From Erythroxylum novogranatense (taxonomy: Eukaryota; Streptophyta; Magnoliopsida; Malpighiales; Erythroxylaceae): DNA of 64,000 bases. The stretch is from contig CM057233.1 in the NCBI GenBank assembly GCA_029891385.1, positions 27,201,852 through 27,265,851 on the forward strand, in the 5' to 3' direction. The position numbers and the translations under genes are program-made. Under the pieces are notes generated by a model, which ran no database searches, was not told the DNA's origin, and saw nothing but the letters and a program-made list of their open reading frames with translations. Shown piece by piece: positions 32,829 to 44,451 of this stretch (positions within the stretch are counted from its first letter, which is position 1; each line of letters opens with the position of its first letter).

Positions 32829-33514
32829 TGTCAGAACCCGATCCGTAGACCAGACCCCAACTGTCCCGGGATGTGAGCTCGGGTGGAGCCCATCCCCGAG
32901 ACACTTGCTTTGATACCACAGATGTCGGGACCCGACCCGGAGACCGGACCCCAACTGCTGGATCCCATTATCGGAATCCAACTCTTGCCATGTAGGGTTT
33001 ATTTCATTTAACCCTAATTTTGAATTGATTTCTCTTGTAAGTCATAGCCTTATGACTCTTGCTTAATTAAGTCAAAATCACCTCAATCGGGTTTTATAAC
33101 TCAAGATATGCTCCGAAACCTAAAGGGTTCCTACTCGAAACATGCTCTCTTAAGCGACCTCTCACCGACTTTGATGCAAACTTCCTCAATTTAACTCAAA
33201 TTGAGACCTATTTCTGTAGCAAGAAAGATAAAAGTCTTAGGAAGTTAATGGTTCAAGCCTCGCCTCAATTGGAGGTCGGATGAGGGATTTATTCCCAAAA
33301 CAATAGACCATGCTCACTTCCAAAGTCAAATTTGAACTCTTTTGGCGCGATTCTCATAAATTTTAATCTATGACTCATAATTCTTTCGTTTTTGCACCAT
33401 TAGAAAGTAGACATCTAGATCTACAACCTTGATGAAGACCACAACATGAGATTCGGCCTCTAACTATGTCCAAACACTTGACTAACATCTTGAATTATGC
33501 TGGAAAATCACTCA

Positions 33515-33690
33515 TAACTCGACTTATACTGACAACTCGACTTATCGAGGAAAATAAGTCGACTTATCACTAACAAGTCGACTTATCGGGGCAAATAACT
33601 CGACCTATCTAACAAACAAGTCGACTTATTATGCAAAAGCTTCACAAGTCGACTTATGGGTCCAATAACTCGACTTATATCTATTCAGAA
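33515..33690. repeat. TCGACTTAT array in chromovirus LTR
   Basis: Eight copies of (A)A(C/G)TCGACTTAT, one degenerate (CGACCTAT). The AAGTCGACTT form is itself a perfect 10-base palindrome. The same array is in the other LTR (about 41203-41368). It lies between the predicted last exon and the LTR end. Confidence 0.9.
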
Positions 33691-34861
33691 CTCAAAACCT
33701 AACCCTCTACACTCTCTCTTGACTTATTCCAAACACCATATACACTTCTAAACCTCTCAACTCATTCATTCCACTCCCAACATGCTATAATCTCACTTAA
33801 TCTTACATCATTCATCTACCCACATGAATTTTCAAAACAATTCCATACAACTTTGGAAACCATGCTTAAACATGATAGTAAAGGATTTTGAGAGATCATG
33901 ATAAATCATAATTCATGCATTTCATTCATATCAAAACAATGTTTTACGATGCTTTAGTAGGCATTTCAAGCCTATTACATTTCAATCAAAATACATCTTG
34001 TCAAAATACATCTGTTTTCTCGAAATGCAACCTAAAGCATTGATCACTAGAAAGATCCTTTAAAAAACATGACCAAAAGAAGATCTTGGAGTAAATGCCT
34101 CTAAGCTTGCTCCTCGGGATCCTGCTCATTTCCTGGAGAATTTTGGGGGTGAGCTTTAGCTCATGGTAACACATTTATATTTATATAACAAGCATGTCCT
34201 TTTATTATTCATACTTTTAGCAATTGTTCAATAAGTCATATTGCATGCACCATTCAACATTCATCAATACACAAACATAATCTTTCACAATTCAACATTC
34301 ATAATTCTAGCATTCTCATGTAATCACAATTAAACATCTCAAATGGCTCGGTAAGTCCATATTCTTGGCAACCACGTAATCTCATTTAATGAGCTTACAT
34401 GGGCAAATCTTGAGAGTCCAATGAATGGATCATCCTATGCCACAATCAGGCGTAGGCGAAGGCTTTCATGGTCGGCGTGCACGTGGCGGTTCTTGGGACT
34501 ATACCTTACCCACATAACATACAATCATGCATAATCATAAGATTGAACTATTCTTGTCCAATTCACTATTTCTTGAAAATCTTGTCTTTCATGCATATTT
34601 CATATTGTACAATTTCATGCACAAGTCATAATGTATATTCATTACTCATTTCATCCATTTCATCCAATACTAACTCGATTTTCATCGAATCATCAACATC
34701 AATATCAAGCATTTAACACAAGCATTAATGGTCTACAACAACCACATTCATCATTCAATTACAAGCATTTAATACATCTTCTAAGTAATCAAAACTCATT
34801 AATAACATGCATTAATTAACATTTATTTGCTTATATACATAAAGATAAATATGGAACCCAC

Positions 34862-34928
34862 CTTATATCCTTGCTTAAGCTTGCCTAAGGAAGCTCCTCT
34901 TCTTGTTCTCCCCTTCTTTCTTGTCCTC
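34862..34928 (-). other. Predicted 67-nt LTR exon (chromovirus 3' LTR)
   Basis: On the minus strand bounded by AAATGAAG|GAGGAC and GATATAAG|GTGGGTTCC. The other LTR has 65 nt (42614-42550), two single-base deletions apart. Confidence 0.4.
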
Positions 34929-35695
34929 CTTCATTTATAATAAGAAAAGAACCTTACATCACTTAGGGTTTCTAAAATTGAAAACCCAATGAACTTTAAT
35001 CATGAAATTAACTCTAGAATCACTAAACCCACTTGATTCTCAACCCTTCTAACCAAAAACCCAAACAAAATCTTAACTTTGAAATCATAACTTACCTTAA
35101 ACCTTTTCTTAACCAAGAGATTTCTTGTATCAAAATGAAGCTTGAACCTTCCTCCACACTTTTAACTCTTGGACTTTCTTCAAAACTCACCCAAAACTCT
35201 TGGAAAAACCACCTTTCTTCCTTTCTTCTTCTTCTTCTCCACTTCACCGAAACTCACTTCCTCTCCTCTCTATTTTCGTTTCTTTCTTTCTTCTTCTCCT
35301 AACTCATTTAAATCCTCCTTCTTTTATCTCTTCCTACTTACTTAAGCCCAAGCCCATCTACTTCCTTCCTTATTTCCTCCTTCCTTCTTATTTTCTTATA
35401 CTACCTTCATTTAACTTAAGCCCATAACTCAAGCCTATTTATTCTACCTTCATCTTATGCCTTCCTCTTCTTTTCTATTTCATTTGGACCCATTTACTTA
35501 GGCCCACTTAACACATTAAATTACCTTTCATTCATTTAATCTAACTAACACATTCAATACATGCTAATTAATGTCTTATGTTATTTAATGCTATCATATT
35601 TAATTCATGCTAACTCAATTTCTTAATTAGTCTAACCATGCTTAATTAATAAAATAAAATAAAATAAAATATAAAAAAAAATTTCGGGGCTAATA

Positions 35696-35707
35696 TTTCT
35701 CCCCCCC
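35696..35707 (-). other. Polypurine tract of chromovirus
   Basis: On the minus strand GGGGGGGAGAAA directly precedes the 3' LTR. Its position and composition are those of the plus-strand primer of LTR retrotransposons. Confidence 0.85.
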
Positions 35708-35739
35708 TTAAGAAATTTCGTCCTCGAAATTCTTACCTG

Positions 35740-36771
35740 ACTCATTAAAGAGGTGTGGATACTTCTCCTTCATTGCATCCAATGGTTCCCCGTCGCCTCT
35801 TCAATTTGCATGGTTCCTCCACGGGACTTTAACCAATGAGCAGTCTTGTTCTCGAGGACCTTCTCCTTGCTATCGAGGTACTCTTGGCATCTCCTCATAG
35901 CTCGAGATCATCACTCGGTGAACCTCCGAGGTCTCGATAATGTGAGAAGGATCGATCATACCTCCTCAACATGGAAACATGAAATACATCATGGATCGAG
36001 ATAATTCGGAGGCAATGCCAATCGTAAGCTAACGGTCCGATCCTCTCTAAAATCTCATACGGACCTACATAACGAGGACTTAGCTTCCCTTCCCGCCAAA
36101 CCTCATGACCCCTTTCCATGAGAGGTCTTAAGAAATACTTTGTCACCCTCTGCATACTCCATTTCTTTTCTGTGAGCATCTGCATAACTTTTCATTCTGT
36201 CCTGCGCTGCCTTAAGCCGCTGCTTGATTATATCCACTTTTTCAACTGTCATCTGGACCAACTCTAGTCCTACTAGCTTCCTCTCACCTTCTTCATCCCA
36301 ACATATCGGAGTCCTGCATCTTCTGCCATAAAGGGCTTCATAAGGAGCCATCTGTATGCTCGAATGGTACGAATTGTTATAGGCAAACTCGACCAACGGC
36401 AAATGTTCATCCCATGCTCCTTTGAAGTCCATAACACACCCTCTGAGCATTCCCTCTAGGGTTTGAATAGTCCTCTCAGACTGACCATCCGTCGAGGATG
36501 AAAGGTCAGATCTTGAAATTCAACTTAGTCCTAGAGCTTCGCAAACTACTCCGAATCGAGGATCCACATCGGATACTATAGAATCCGGAACTCCATGCAA
36601 TCTCACCACTTCATTAACATACTTCACGGCTAAGACTTGCAATGAATCATGCTTAATTGCGGAAAATGGGCTGACTTGGTCAATCGGTCTCAATGACCCA
36701 TCTGACATCATGCTTCCTACTAGTCTGGGTAAACCCATCAAAAGTCCATCGTGATCCTTTGCCACTTCCAT
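35740..36771 (-). pseudogene. Chromovirus integrase region
   Basis: Pieces in different frames. 36520-36771 is the core (HGVPDSIVSDVDPRF; the usual RD of SDRD-type motifs reads VD). 36103-36450 is the core C-terminus (WDEHLPLVEFAYNNSYH, YEALYGRRCRTP). 35895-36185 is the C-terminal GPY/F module (GKLSPRYVGPYEILERIG, IHDVFHVSMLR). A chromodomain-like tail follows in broken frame. Integrates the cDNA when intact. The N-terminal zinc-binding part is not readable in one frame. Confidence 0.8.
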
Positions 36772-37135
36772 TCAGGAATGGACAATGGCTGCAACATGCT
36801 GAAGGTGCTTGGTGTTCACCTTGACTTCTTGACACACTAAACATCCGCTCACATATTCAGCCTACATCCCTCTTCATGCCTTTCCACGAAATGTTCCTTG
36901 AGATCTCTGTACATCCCAGTGTTGCTGGGTGCATGGAATAAGGCGCATTGTGTGCCTCATCCATGATCTCATCCTTAATCGCCTATCATTGGAATACACT
37001 GACTGTTCCGATCACCATTAGCCCATCATCCCTTACTTGCACTTCGATTTGTTTACCATGTTGAACTTCATCTCTCGACCACTTAATTACGCATCCGCTC
37101 CTGCAACTCCTTGACCTTCTCCCTAAGGATAGGTC

Positions 37136-37814
37136 TCACCTAAATTGAGCAACAATACCATCAGATTCATCCTGCTGTAAACTAATCTTCAACTTGGCCA
37201 TCTGCTCCAATAAAGGCAAGTAAACCGCTGAACATGAGCTATCGAAGATTTCGCTTAATGCATCCGCCACTACATTAGCTTTGCTCAGGTGGTATTCAAT
37301 AATCAAATCATAGTCCTTGAGCAATTCCAACCATCGTCTCGCCTTAAGTTCAACTCTTTCTGACTCATAATGTACTTAAGACTTTTGTGGTCCGTGAAGA
37401 CCCTTATGCGAACCCATATAGATAGTGTCTCCATATCTTTAAAGCAAAATTACGCTGCTAACTCCAAGTCATGAGTCGGATAGTTTAACTCATCGCTTCA
37501 ATTCTTAGTGAAGCATAGGCTATTACTGTCATCTGCATCAAGACACATCCTAAACCCTTCCTTGAAGCATCACTGTACACCGTATACCCTTGGTATCTAT
37601 TGGGCAAAACCAATACTGGAGCACTTGTCAATCTGTTCTTGAGCTCCTCAAAGCTCTTCCGACATTCCTCATTCCATATGAGCTGCTGATTCTTTCTTAA
37701 TGACTTAGTCATAAGGCGCCTATCGTGAGAATCCTCCACGAACCTCCTATAGTAACACGCCAAACCTAGGAAGCTTCTTACCTCTTTCTTTGTCTTAGGT
37801 TCTTGCCGGTTCAC
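37136..37814 (-). pseudogene. Chromovirus RNase H region
   Basis: 37485-37814 holds the RT connection and RNase H start (EVRSFLGLACYYRRFVEDS, YTVYSDASRKGLGCVLMQ). 37136-37330 holds the RNase H end ([24 protein letters not shown]). The intervening part is frameshifted. It degrades the RNA of RNA-DNA hybrids when intact. Confidence 0.8.
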
Positions 37815-38530
37815 TCGCCTCTACTTTCCTCGGATCAACATGAATCCCTTTCTTTGGAAATCACATGTCGAGGAAAACTACTTCATGCGGCCGAATTCAC
37901 ACTTCTTGAATTTGGCATCGACTCTGCTCTCTCAATCTCTGCAATACTATCACGAGATCTTGTTCATGCTCTCCTTCATCCTTAGAATAGACAGAATGTC
38001 ATCAATGAACACAATGACAAACCGATCTAGGAATTCATTAAACACCACATTCATCGATCCATGAAGGCAATTTGGAGCATTGGTCAATCCGAAGGGCATG
38101 ACCCTGAATTCATAGTGCCCGTAACGGGTCCTGAAAGCTGTCTTGTTAACATCAGACTCCCTGATTCGGAGTTGATGATAACCTGATCTTAAGTCAATCT
38201 TCGAAAAGACCCTTTCCCCTTGCAGCTGATCGAATAAATCATCTATCCTCGGCAGAGAATACTTGTTCTGAATCGTCATCTTGTTAAGCTTCCTGTAGTC
38301 TATACACATCCTCCACGTTCCATCCTTCTTCCTAACCAACAGGACCGGAGCTCCCCAAGGTGAAGAACTCGGTCTGATGAACTGCTTCTCCAGCAATTCC
38401 TCTAACTGCTCCTTAAGCTCCCTTAATTCAGCTGGAGCCATCCTGTAGGGTGGTATTGAGATTGGCGCGGTTCCGGGAATCAAGTCAATTTCAAACTCAA
38501 TTTCCCTCACCGGCGGCAACCACAGTAATT
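37815..38530 (-). pseudogene. Chromovirus reverse transcriptase
   Basis: 37950-38519 is one open frame with well-preserved RT motifs: [58 protein letters not shown] and VFIDDIL (catalytic box IDD intact). The frame is lost directly after FIDDIL through an apparent single-base loss in a GG run, then continues in another frame to the RNase H pieces. The motifs are nearly canonical, so the damage is recent or technical. Confidence 0.85.
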
Positions 38531-38735
38531 CCTCCGAAATACATCGAAACTCCTCACAATCGAAAATCTCTAATCGCCCACATTCACTACGGATCCACTA
38601 CATGCGCATGAAGGCCTCACACCTGGCTCATCATGTTGTCACCAACATAGCGAAATGATCCTCGATCTTGGCGGTTTCTGTCCCCTTAAAATCACTTTTC
38701 GATCATTTCCCAGATCAAACTCTACTTCTTTCAAA

Positions 38736-39300
38736 CTACAGTCTAGCCAGCCTTGTACCTCTCCATGACATCCATCCCAATATAACATCCAATCCTTGAA
38801 GGTCTAGAGGTAATAGATCTACTACCAGTCTAGCACCGTCGATACTGAGCTCACAATTCTTATAGATCAAACTAATCACCACCTTACTCCCTAAAGGAGT
38901 ACTAACAACTAGAAAGTTATCCATAGTCTCAGGACACACAACATGCAAATTCATACTTGCAGATACGAACGAATGTGTAGAGCCAATATCAATTAACACA
39001 TAAATAGGAGAGTCAAATAACATAGCCATACCCGTCACTACTTAGGGCGAGCGTTGCGCAGCTTCGCTCTGGTCATGGCAAAGACCCCAGTGGTGCACGA
39101 CCACATCCTCTAGGTCTCCACGTCAGTATATGACCTCTTTCTTTGTTCTGAGCGCCCACATCATACACTGGTCGAGAGGCCCTTGTTTTTGCTCTTTTGG
39201 GACTGCGATTGAGACCCTTCTGCTGTTGCTGAGGATAGTCCTTGATTTCAGTGCCCTTTGGCCACAGCCAAAACATGCTCTATCTTGCAGACATTCCCTC
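38736..39300 (-). pseudogene. Chromovirus protease and zinc knuckle
   Basis: 38736-39038 encodes the aspartic protease (IYVLIDIGSTHSFVSASM). The active site is DIGS where DTGS is usual. Upstream (39073-39276) a CCHC knuckle region is recognisable (FWLWPKGTEIKD) but shifted in frame, so the cysteines are lost from the readable frame. Confidence 0.75.
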
Positions 39301-39421
39301 TGTGAAATCTACCACAGTGATCTGCTGGGGTTCCTCTACTGTCCATCCGGGCTTGCTACACTTGAAGCTTGCCTGTCATAGCCCTAGGCTGCTTGCTCGA
39401 GTGGGGCCCTTGCTGCCCACC

Positions 39422-40285
39422 TCACTCTGTAAGGTGAGTTACAGTACTCCTTGCAGGTGCTGGAGCACTCATGCCCTTCTTGGAGAACTGTTCTCTGTTC
39501 TTTCTTTTCTTAGTCACTTCAGCCCTGATGTTCTCTAACTTTTCTTCTTGAAGAGTAGCATCAACCAGCTGCTGGTAATCACAGAAGTTGTGAATTACCA
39601 CCTTTTCCTTGATCCCTAGGTGCAATCCACCCTCAAACTTCCGGCATTTGTCTGCTTCAGTCGCCACGATATTGGCTGCATATCGCGACAACTGAGTGAA
39701 CTTCAGCTCATATTCTGCCACGCTCAGCTCCCTCTGAGTGAGATTCAAGAATTCCCTGGCCTTCTCCTGCATGTAAACCATCGAGAAGTACTTCCTCCTG
39801 AAGGCTTCTAGAAATTCCCTCCATGTCAGCTCTGAAGGTCTTTGCCGATGCGAGGCATCGACTCCCACCGGTCAGTGCATCCCCATGTGATCGATCGCAT
39901 AATCTAGCTTCTCTTCATCAGAGCACTTCATCATTTCAGACCCTCTCGGTCCTCTTCAACCATGCTTCGCCTCTTGGGATTAGTAGTCCCTGAAGTCAAC
40001 TGCTCCATATTTAGGAGCTTATCATCTTGGCGCTCCTCTCACTGGGCTGGCACTTGAGATCTTCCTTGGCCCGTGGCATAGGTGAAAGCTTGAGCAAATG
40101 CTTGGAAGGCGGGGATCCATAGGATTCACTTGAGGAGGAGGCGGTGGAGGCGCCTCGTGTTGCACACTTGGTGCATCAGGGTCGGAGACAGGGAAGGTCC
40201 CTGCATCCTGCGGAACATAAGACTCATCCGTACTTCTTGTTGAGGGTGGGCGAGATTGAGCTCCTCGAGTTCTCTTCGGTGACAT
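39422..40285 (-). pseudogene. Chromovirus gag
   Basis: The start at 40285 opens a frame with a charged, then Pro-rich N-terminus (MSPKRTRGAQ, PPPPPPQV). After frameshifts near 40020 and 39870 the open piece 39422-39868 carries the retrotransposon gag domain (LTWREFLEAFRRKYFS, EFLNLTQRELSVAEYELKF, LSRYAANIV, KCRKFEGGLHLGIKEKV). It forms the particle shell when intact. Confidence 0.8.
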
Positions 40286-40507
40286 TACTCCTTCAATTTA
40301 AAATTCAGTGAAAATCTTTAGTTCACATAAAACAAGCTCAATTCATGTAAATCAATTTAAAACAAGTCAATTCACTCATTTGAGAGCAATGTTGCATGTT
40401 ATGCGTTTAAAACAATGCACATAATTCATATAATTCATGTAGGAAAATGCATGATGACTTGACCTTAGACATCCCACTAAGGCTCTAGGAAACCCTAAAC
40501 CGGTTTA

Positions 40508-40520
40508 GCTCGATACCACA
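40508..40520 (-). other. Primer-binding site of chromovirus
   Basis: The reverse complement reads TGTGGTATCGAGC, close to the initiator-tRNA-Met site. It lies two bases from the inner end of the 5' LTR. A second copy of the same site is inside the LTR at 40598-40611 (TGTGGTATCAAAGC). Confidence 0.7.
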
Positions 40521-40522
40521 GA

Positions 40523-43373
40523 TGTCGAACCCGATCCGTGAGATCGGACCCCAACTGTCCGGGATGTGAGCCGGGTGGAGCCCATCCCGAGACACTTGCT
40601 TTGATACCACAGATGTCGGGACCCGGCAGGAGACGGACCCCAACTGCTGGATCCCATTATCGGAATCCAACTCTTGCCATGTAGGGTTTATTTCATTTAA
40701 CCTAATTTGAATTGATTTCTCTTGTAAGTCATAGCCTTATGACTCTTGCTTAATTAAGTCAAAATCACCTCAATCGGGTTTTATAACTCAAGATATGCTC
40801 GAAACCTAAAGGAGTTCCTACTGAAACATGCTCTCTTAAGCGACCTCTCACCGACTTTGATGCAAACTTCCTCAATTTAACTCAAATTGAGACCTATTTC
40901 TGTAGCAAGAAAGATACAAGTCTTAGGAAGTTAATGGTTCAAGCCTCGCCTCAATTGGAGGTCGGATGAGGGATTTATTCCCAAAACAATAGACCATGCT
41001 CACTTCCAAAGTCAAATTTGAACTCTTTTGGCGCGATTCTCATAACTTTTAATCTTTGATTCATAATTATTTCGTTTTTGCACCATTAGAAAGTAGACAT
41101 CTAGATCTACAACCTTGATGAAGACCACAAAATGAGATTCGGCCTCTAACTATGTCCAAACACTTGACTAACATCTTGAATTATGCTGGAAAATCACTCA
41201 TAACTCGACTTATACTGACAACTCGACTTATCGAGGAAAATAAGTCGACTTATCACTAACAAGTCGACTTATCGGGGCAAATAACTCGACCTATCTAACA
41301 AACAAGTCGACTTATTATGCAAAAGCTTCACAAGTCGACTTATGGGTCCAATAACTCGACTTATATCTATTCAGAACTCAAAACCTAACCTCTACACTCT
41401 CTCTTGACTTATTCCAAACACCATATACACTTCTAAACCTCTCAACTCATTCATTCCACTCCCAACATGCTATAATCTCACTTAATCTTACATCATTCAT
41501 CTACCCACATGAATTTTCAAAACAATTCCATACAACTTTGGAAACCATGCTTAAAAATGATAGTAAAGGATTTTGAGAGATCATGATAAATCATAATTCA
41601 TGCATTTCATTCATATCAAAACAATGTTTTTACAATGCTTTAGTAGGCATTTCAAGCCTATTACATTTCAATCAAAATACATCTTGTCAAAATACATCTG
41701 TTTTCTCGAAATGCAACCTAAAGCATTGATCACTAGAAAGATCCTTTCAAAAACATGACCAAAGAAGATCTTGGAGTAAATGCCTTTAAGCTTGCTCCTC
41801 GGGATCCTGCTCATTTCCTGGAGAATTTTGGGGGTGAGCTTTACGCTCATGGTAACACATTTATATTTATATAACAAACATGTCCTTTTATTATTCATAC
41901 TTTTAGCAATTGTTCGATAAGTCATAATGCATGCACCATTCAACATTCATCAATACACAAACATAATCTTTCACAATTCAACATTCATAATTCTAGCATT
42001 CTCATGTAATCATAATTAAACATCTCAAATGGCTCGGTAAGTCCATATTCTTGGCAACCACGTAATCTCATTTAATGAGCTTACATGGGCAAATCTTGAG
42101 GAGTCCAATGAATGGATCATCCTATGCCACAATCAGGCGGTAGGCGAAGGCTTTCATGGTCGACGTGCACGTGACGGTTCTTGGGACTATACCTTACCCA
42201 CATAACATACAATCATGCATAATCATAAGATTGAACTATTCTTGTCCAATTCACTATTTCTTAAAAATCTTGTCTTTCATGCATATTTCATATTGTACAA
42301 TTTCATGCACAAGTCATAATGTACATTCATTACTCATTTCATCCATTTCATCCAATACTAACTCGATTTTCATCGAATCATCAACATCAATATCAAGTAT
42401 TTAACACAAGCATTAATGGTCTACAGCAACCACATTCATCATTCAATTACAAGCATTTAATACATCTTCTAAGTAATCAAAACTCATTAATAACATGCAT
42501 TAATTAACATTTATTTGCTTATATACATAAAGATAAATATGGAACCCACCTTATATCCTTGCTTAAGCTTGCTAAGGAAGCTCCTCTTCTTGTTCTCCCT
42601 TCTTTCTTGTCCTCCTTCATTTATAACAAGAAAAGAACCTTACATCACTTAGGGTTTCTAAAATTGAAAACCCAATGAACTTTAATCATGAAATTAACTC
42701 TAGAATCACTAAACCCACTTGATTCTCAACCCTTCTAATCAAAAATCCAAACAAAATCTTAACTTTGAAATCATAACTTACCTTAAACCTTTTCTTAACC
42801 AAGAGATTTCTTGTATCAAAATGAAGCTTGAACCTCCCTCCACACTTTTAACTCTTGGACTTTCTTCAAAACTCACCCAAAACTCTTGGATAAACCACCT
42901 TTCTTCCTTTCTTCTTCTTCTTCTCCACTTCACCGAAACTCACTTCCTCTCCCTCTCTATTTTCATTTCTTTCTTTCTTCTTCTCCTAACTCATTTAAAT
43001 CCTCCTTCTTTTTATCTCTTCCTACTTACTTAAGCCCAAGCCCATCTACTTCCTTCCTTATTTCCTCCTTCCTTCTTATTTTCTTATACTACCTTCATTT
43101 AACTTAAGCCCATAACTCAAGCCTATTTATTCTACCTTCATCTTATGCCTTCCTCTTCTTTTCTATTTCATTTGGACCCATTTACTTAGGCCCACTTAAC
43201 ACATTAAATTACCTTTCATTCATTTAATCTAACTAACACATTCAATACATGCTAATTAATGTCTTATGTTATTTAATGCTATCATATTTAATTCATGCTA
43301 ACTCAATTTCTTAATTAGTCTAACCATGCTTAATTAATAAAATAAAATATAAAAAAAAAATTCGGGGCTAATA
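40523..43373 (-). repeat. 5' LTR of chromovirus
   Basis: 2,851 bases, matching the 3' LTR almost throughout, with a terminal duplication of about 91 bases (40523 and 40614 both start TGTCG). Minus-strand predicted sites: donor about 42780, exon 42614-42550, donor 42549, acceptor 41818. Confidence 0.9.
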
Positions 43374-43378
43374 GAATC

Positions 43379-44150
43379 ACCTCCTAAGCAATGATAATAT
43401 TGTCAGTAATCCGCCGACTATGAATGAAACTACATTTGTTCTCAACTACAAGCTGAGGCATAAACGGTTTCAAACTACTAACTATAACTTTAGTGATAGC
43501 CTTGTAAAGGACGGTGCACAGGCTAATAGGTCGAAACTGAGAAACCTGCTGGGGAACCAGGATTTTGGGAATGAGGATCAGAAGAGTTTGATTCAGGTCC
43601 GGTTCCCAATGATCCTGACAGAAGATATTTTTGGATAAACACCACCACTGTGGGGCAAACCGTCAGCCATTGAGACTAGAAAAAGAGCACATTAAACCCA
43701 TCAACCTCGGTGGCTTTGTTCAGATTTATCGCAAAAATAGCATTCTTGATTTCGTGCATCGAAATCGGCAACTCCAGGTTGCGTATCTGCGTGGGCGAGA
43801 GGGTCGGGGCCACGCTAGAAGAAGTAAGCAATACATACACCCCGACGTCCTCAGTATAGAGTTAGGCATAGGAGGTGTGGACGAGCCGACTCAGTCGGTC
43901 CAATTCTGTTATCCACGTGCCATCGGTATTAGTGAGACAAACAATCTACAGTTTCTTACTCTGGGAGAGGGTAACGAAATGATAGAACTTCGTATTACGA
44001 TCTCCCCTCAAAATCCACTGACAACGGGCTTTCTAGTGTCAAAACAGTTCCTCTTCACTGAGAACCTGCATAAGATTGCGGCTCAAATGATCTTCCAGGT
44101 CGAGCAGCGAGTCGACGGGGTCGTTGGACATAGCATGCTGAATGCCTCGT
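43379..44150 (-). mobile_element. LINE piece 1: RT N-terminal region
   Basis: On the minus strand, broken frames encode the region before the RT palm of plant L1 ORF2, including RPISLCTVLYKAITKVI and LKPFMPQLV, then the segment interrupted by the chromovirus. The endonuclease domain is absent, so the LINE is 5' truncated here, as is usual for target-primed insertions. Pieces 1 to 4 together are about 2.6 kb. Confidence 0.8.
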
Positions 44151-44180
44151 AAGTTAGCTTAAAATAACATAAGCTAACTT
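44151..44180. repeat. Perfect 11-base inverted repeat at LINE 5' junction
   Basis: AAGTTAGCTTA and TAAGCTAACTT are separated by 8 bases. It lies exactly between the LINE end and the conserved upstream region of PP2 copy 3, so it may be a junction product. Confidence 0.7.
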
Positions 44181-44325
44181 GAAGTGGAATCAAGGGCTTT
44201 ATTTTGATTTTAAATTTTAGAAGAGAAAACTGAAATTGAAATGAGTAAAGAAAAAGTAAAAAAAGAAGACTTAACCGCTAAGATATATAAATTGATATCG
44301 GTAGAAGAATCCTACCCTCTCTCTC

Positions 44326-44335
44326 TATATATAAG
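44326..44335 (+). promoter_or_regulatory. TATA box of PP2 copy 3
   Basis: TATATATAAG followed by the CT-rich leader shared with the other copies. The upstream region conserved among copies begins at about 44180. Confidence 0.6.
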
Positions 44336-44451
44336 CAAACCCCCTCGCTCTCTCTGTCTCGCTCTCGGTTTCATTCACTGCATATTTCTATACAAGCATT
44401 CGAGTTTGATACAATCCGTTCCTTCACAACAACAGATTCAGACTCTTATAA

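Larger units (their letters stand above)
32829..35695 (-). repeat. 3' LTR of chromovirus
   Basis: On the minus strand it begins TATTAGCCCCGAA and ends GACA, so the 5' terminal dinucleotide is TA where TG is usual. The same is true of the other LTR. Predicted splice sites on the minus strand: donor 35095, exon 34928-34862, donor 34861, acceptor 34133 (TTCTCCAG|GAAATGAG). The outer end carries a 94-base terminal duplication including a copy of the primer-binding site (32907-32920). Confidence 0.9.
32829..43373 (-). mobile_element. Ty3/gypsy chromovirus, two LTRs
   Basis: 10,545 bases with 5-base target duplications GAATC (32824-32828 and 43374-43378). Two long LTRs (2,867 and 2,851 bases) flank gag, protease, RT, RNase H and integrase in the Ty3 order on the minus strand. 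A VKVPWRNHA-type stretch after the integrase (about 35790-35840, broken frames) resembles the chromodomain-like tail of chromoviruses (Tekay/Del group). The LTRs differ by few substitutions but many single-base indels. The coding region is split into many frames. It sits inside the LINE. Confidence 0.92.

Noticed and set aside
33515..33690. CRISPR-like array
   Set aside because: Short palindromic words with irregular short spacers inside an LTR of a plant element. No cas genes, wrong kingdom.
35033..35427. Ser/Leu-rich open frames in the chromovirus LTR (also 42719-43107 and 63445-63648)
   Set aside because: Pyrimidine-rich leader sequence of LTRs read in the wrong strand. Low complexity.
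43631..44152. 173-codon open frame on the plus strand
   Set aside because: It is antisense to the LINE RT region, whose protein motifs read on the minus strand.
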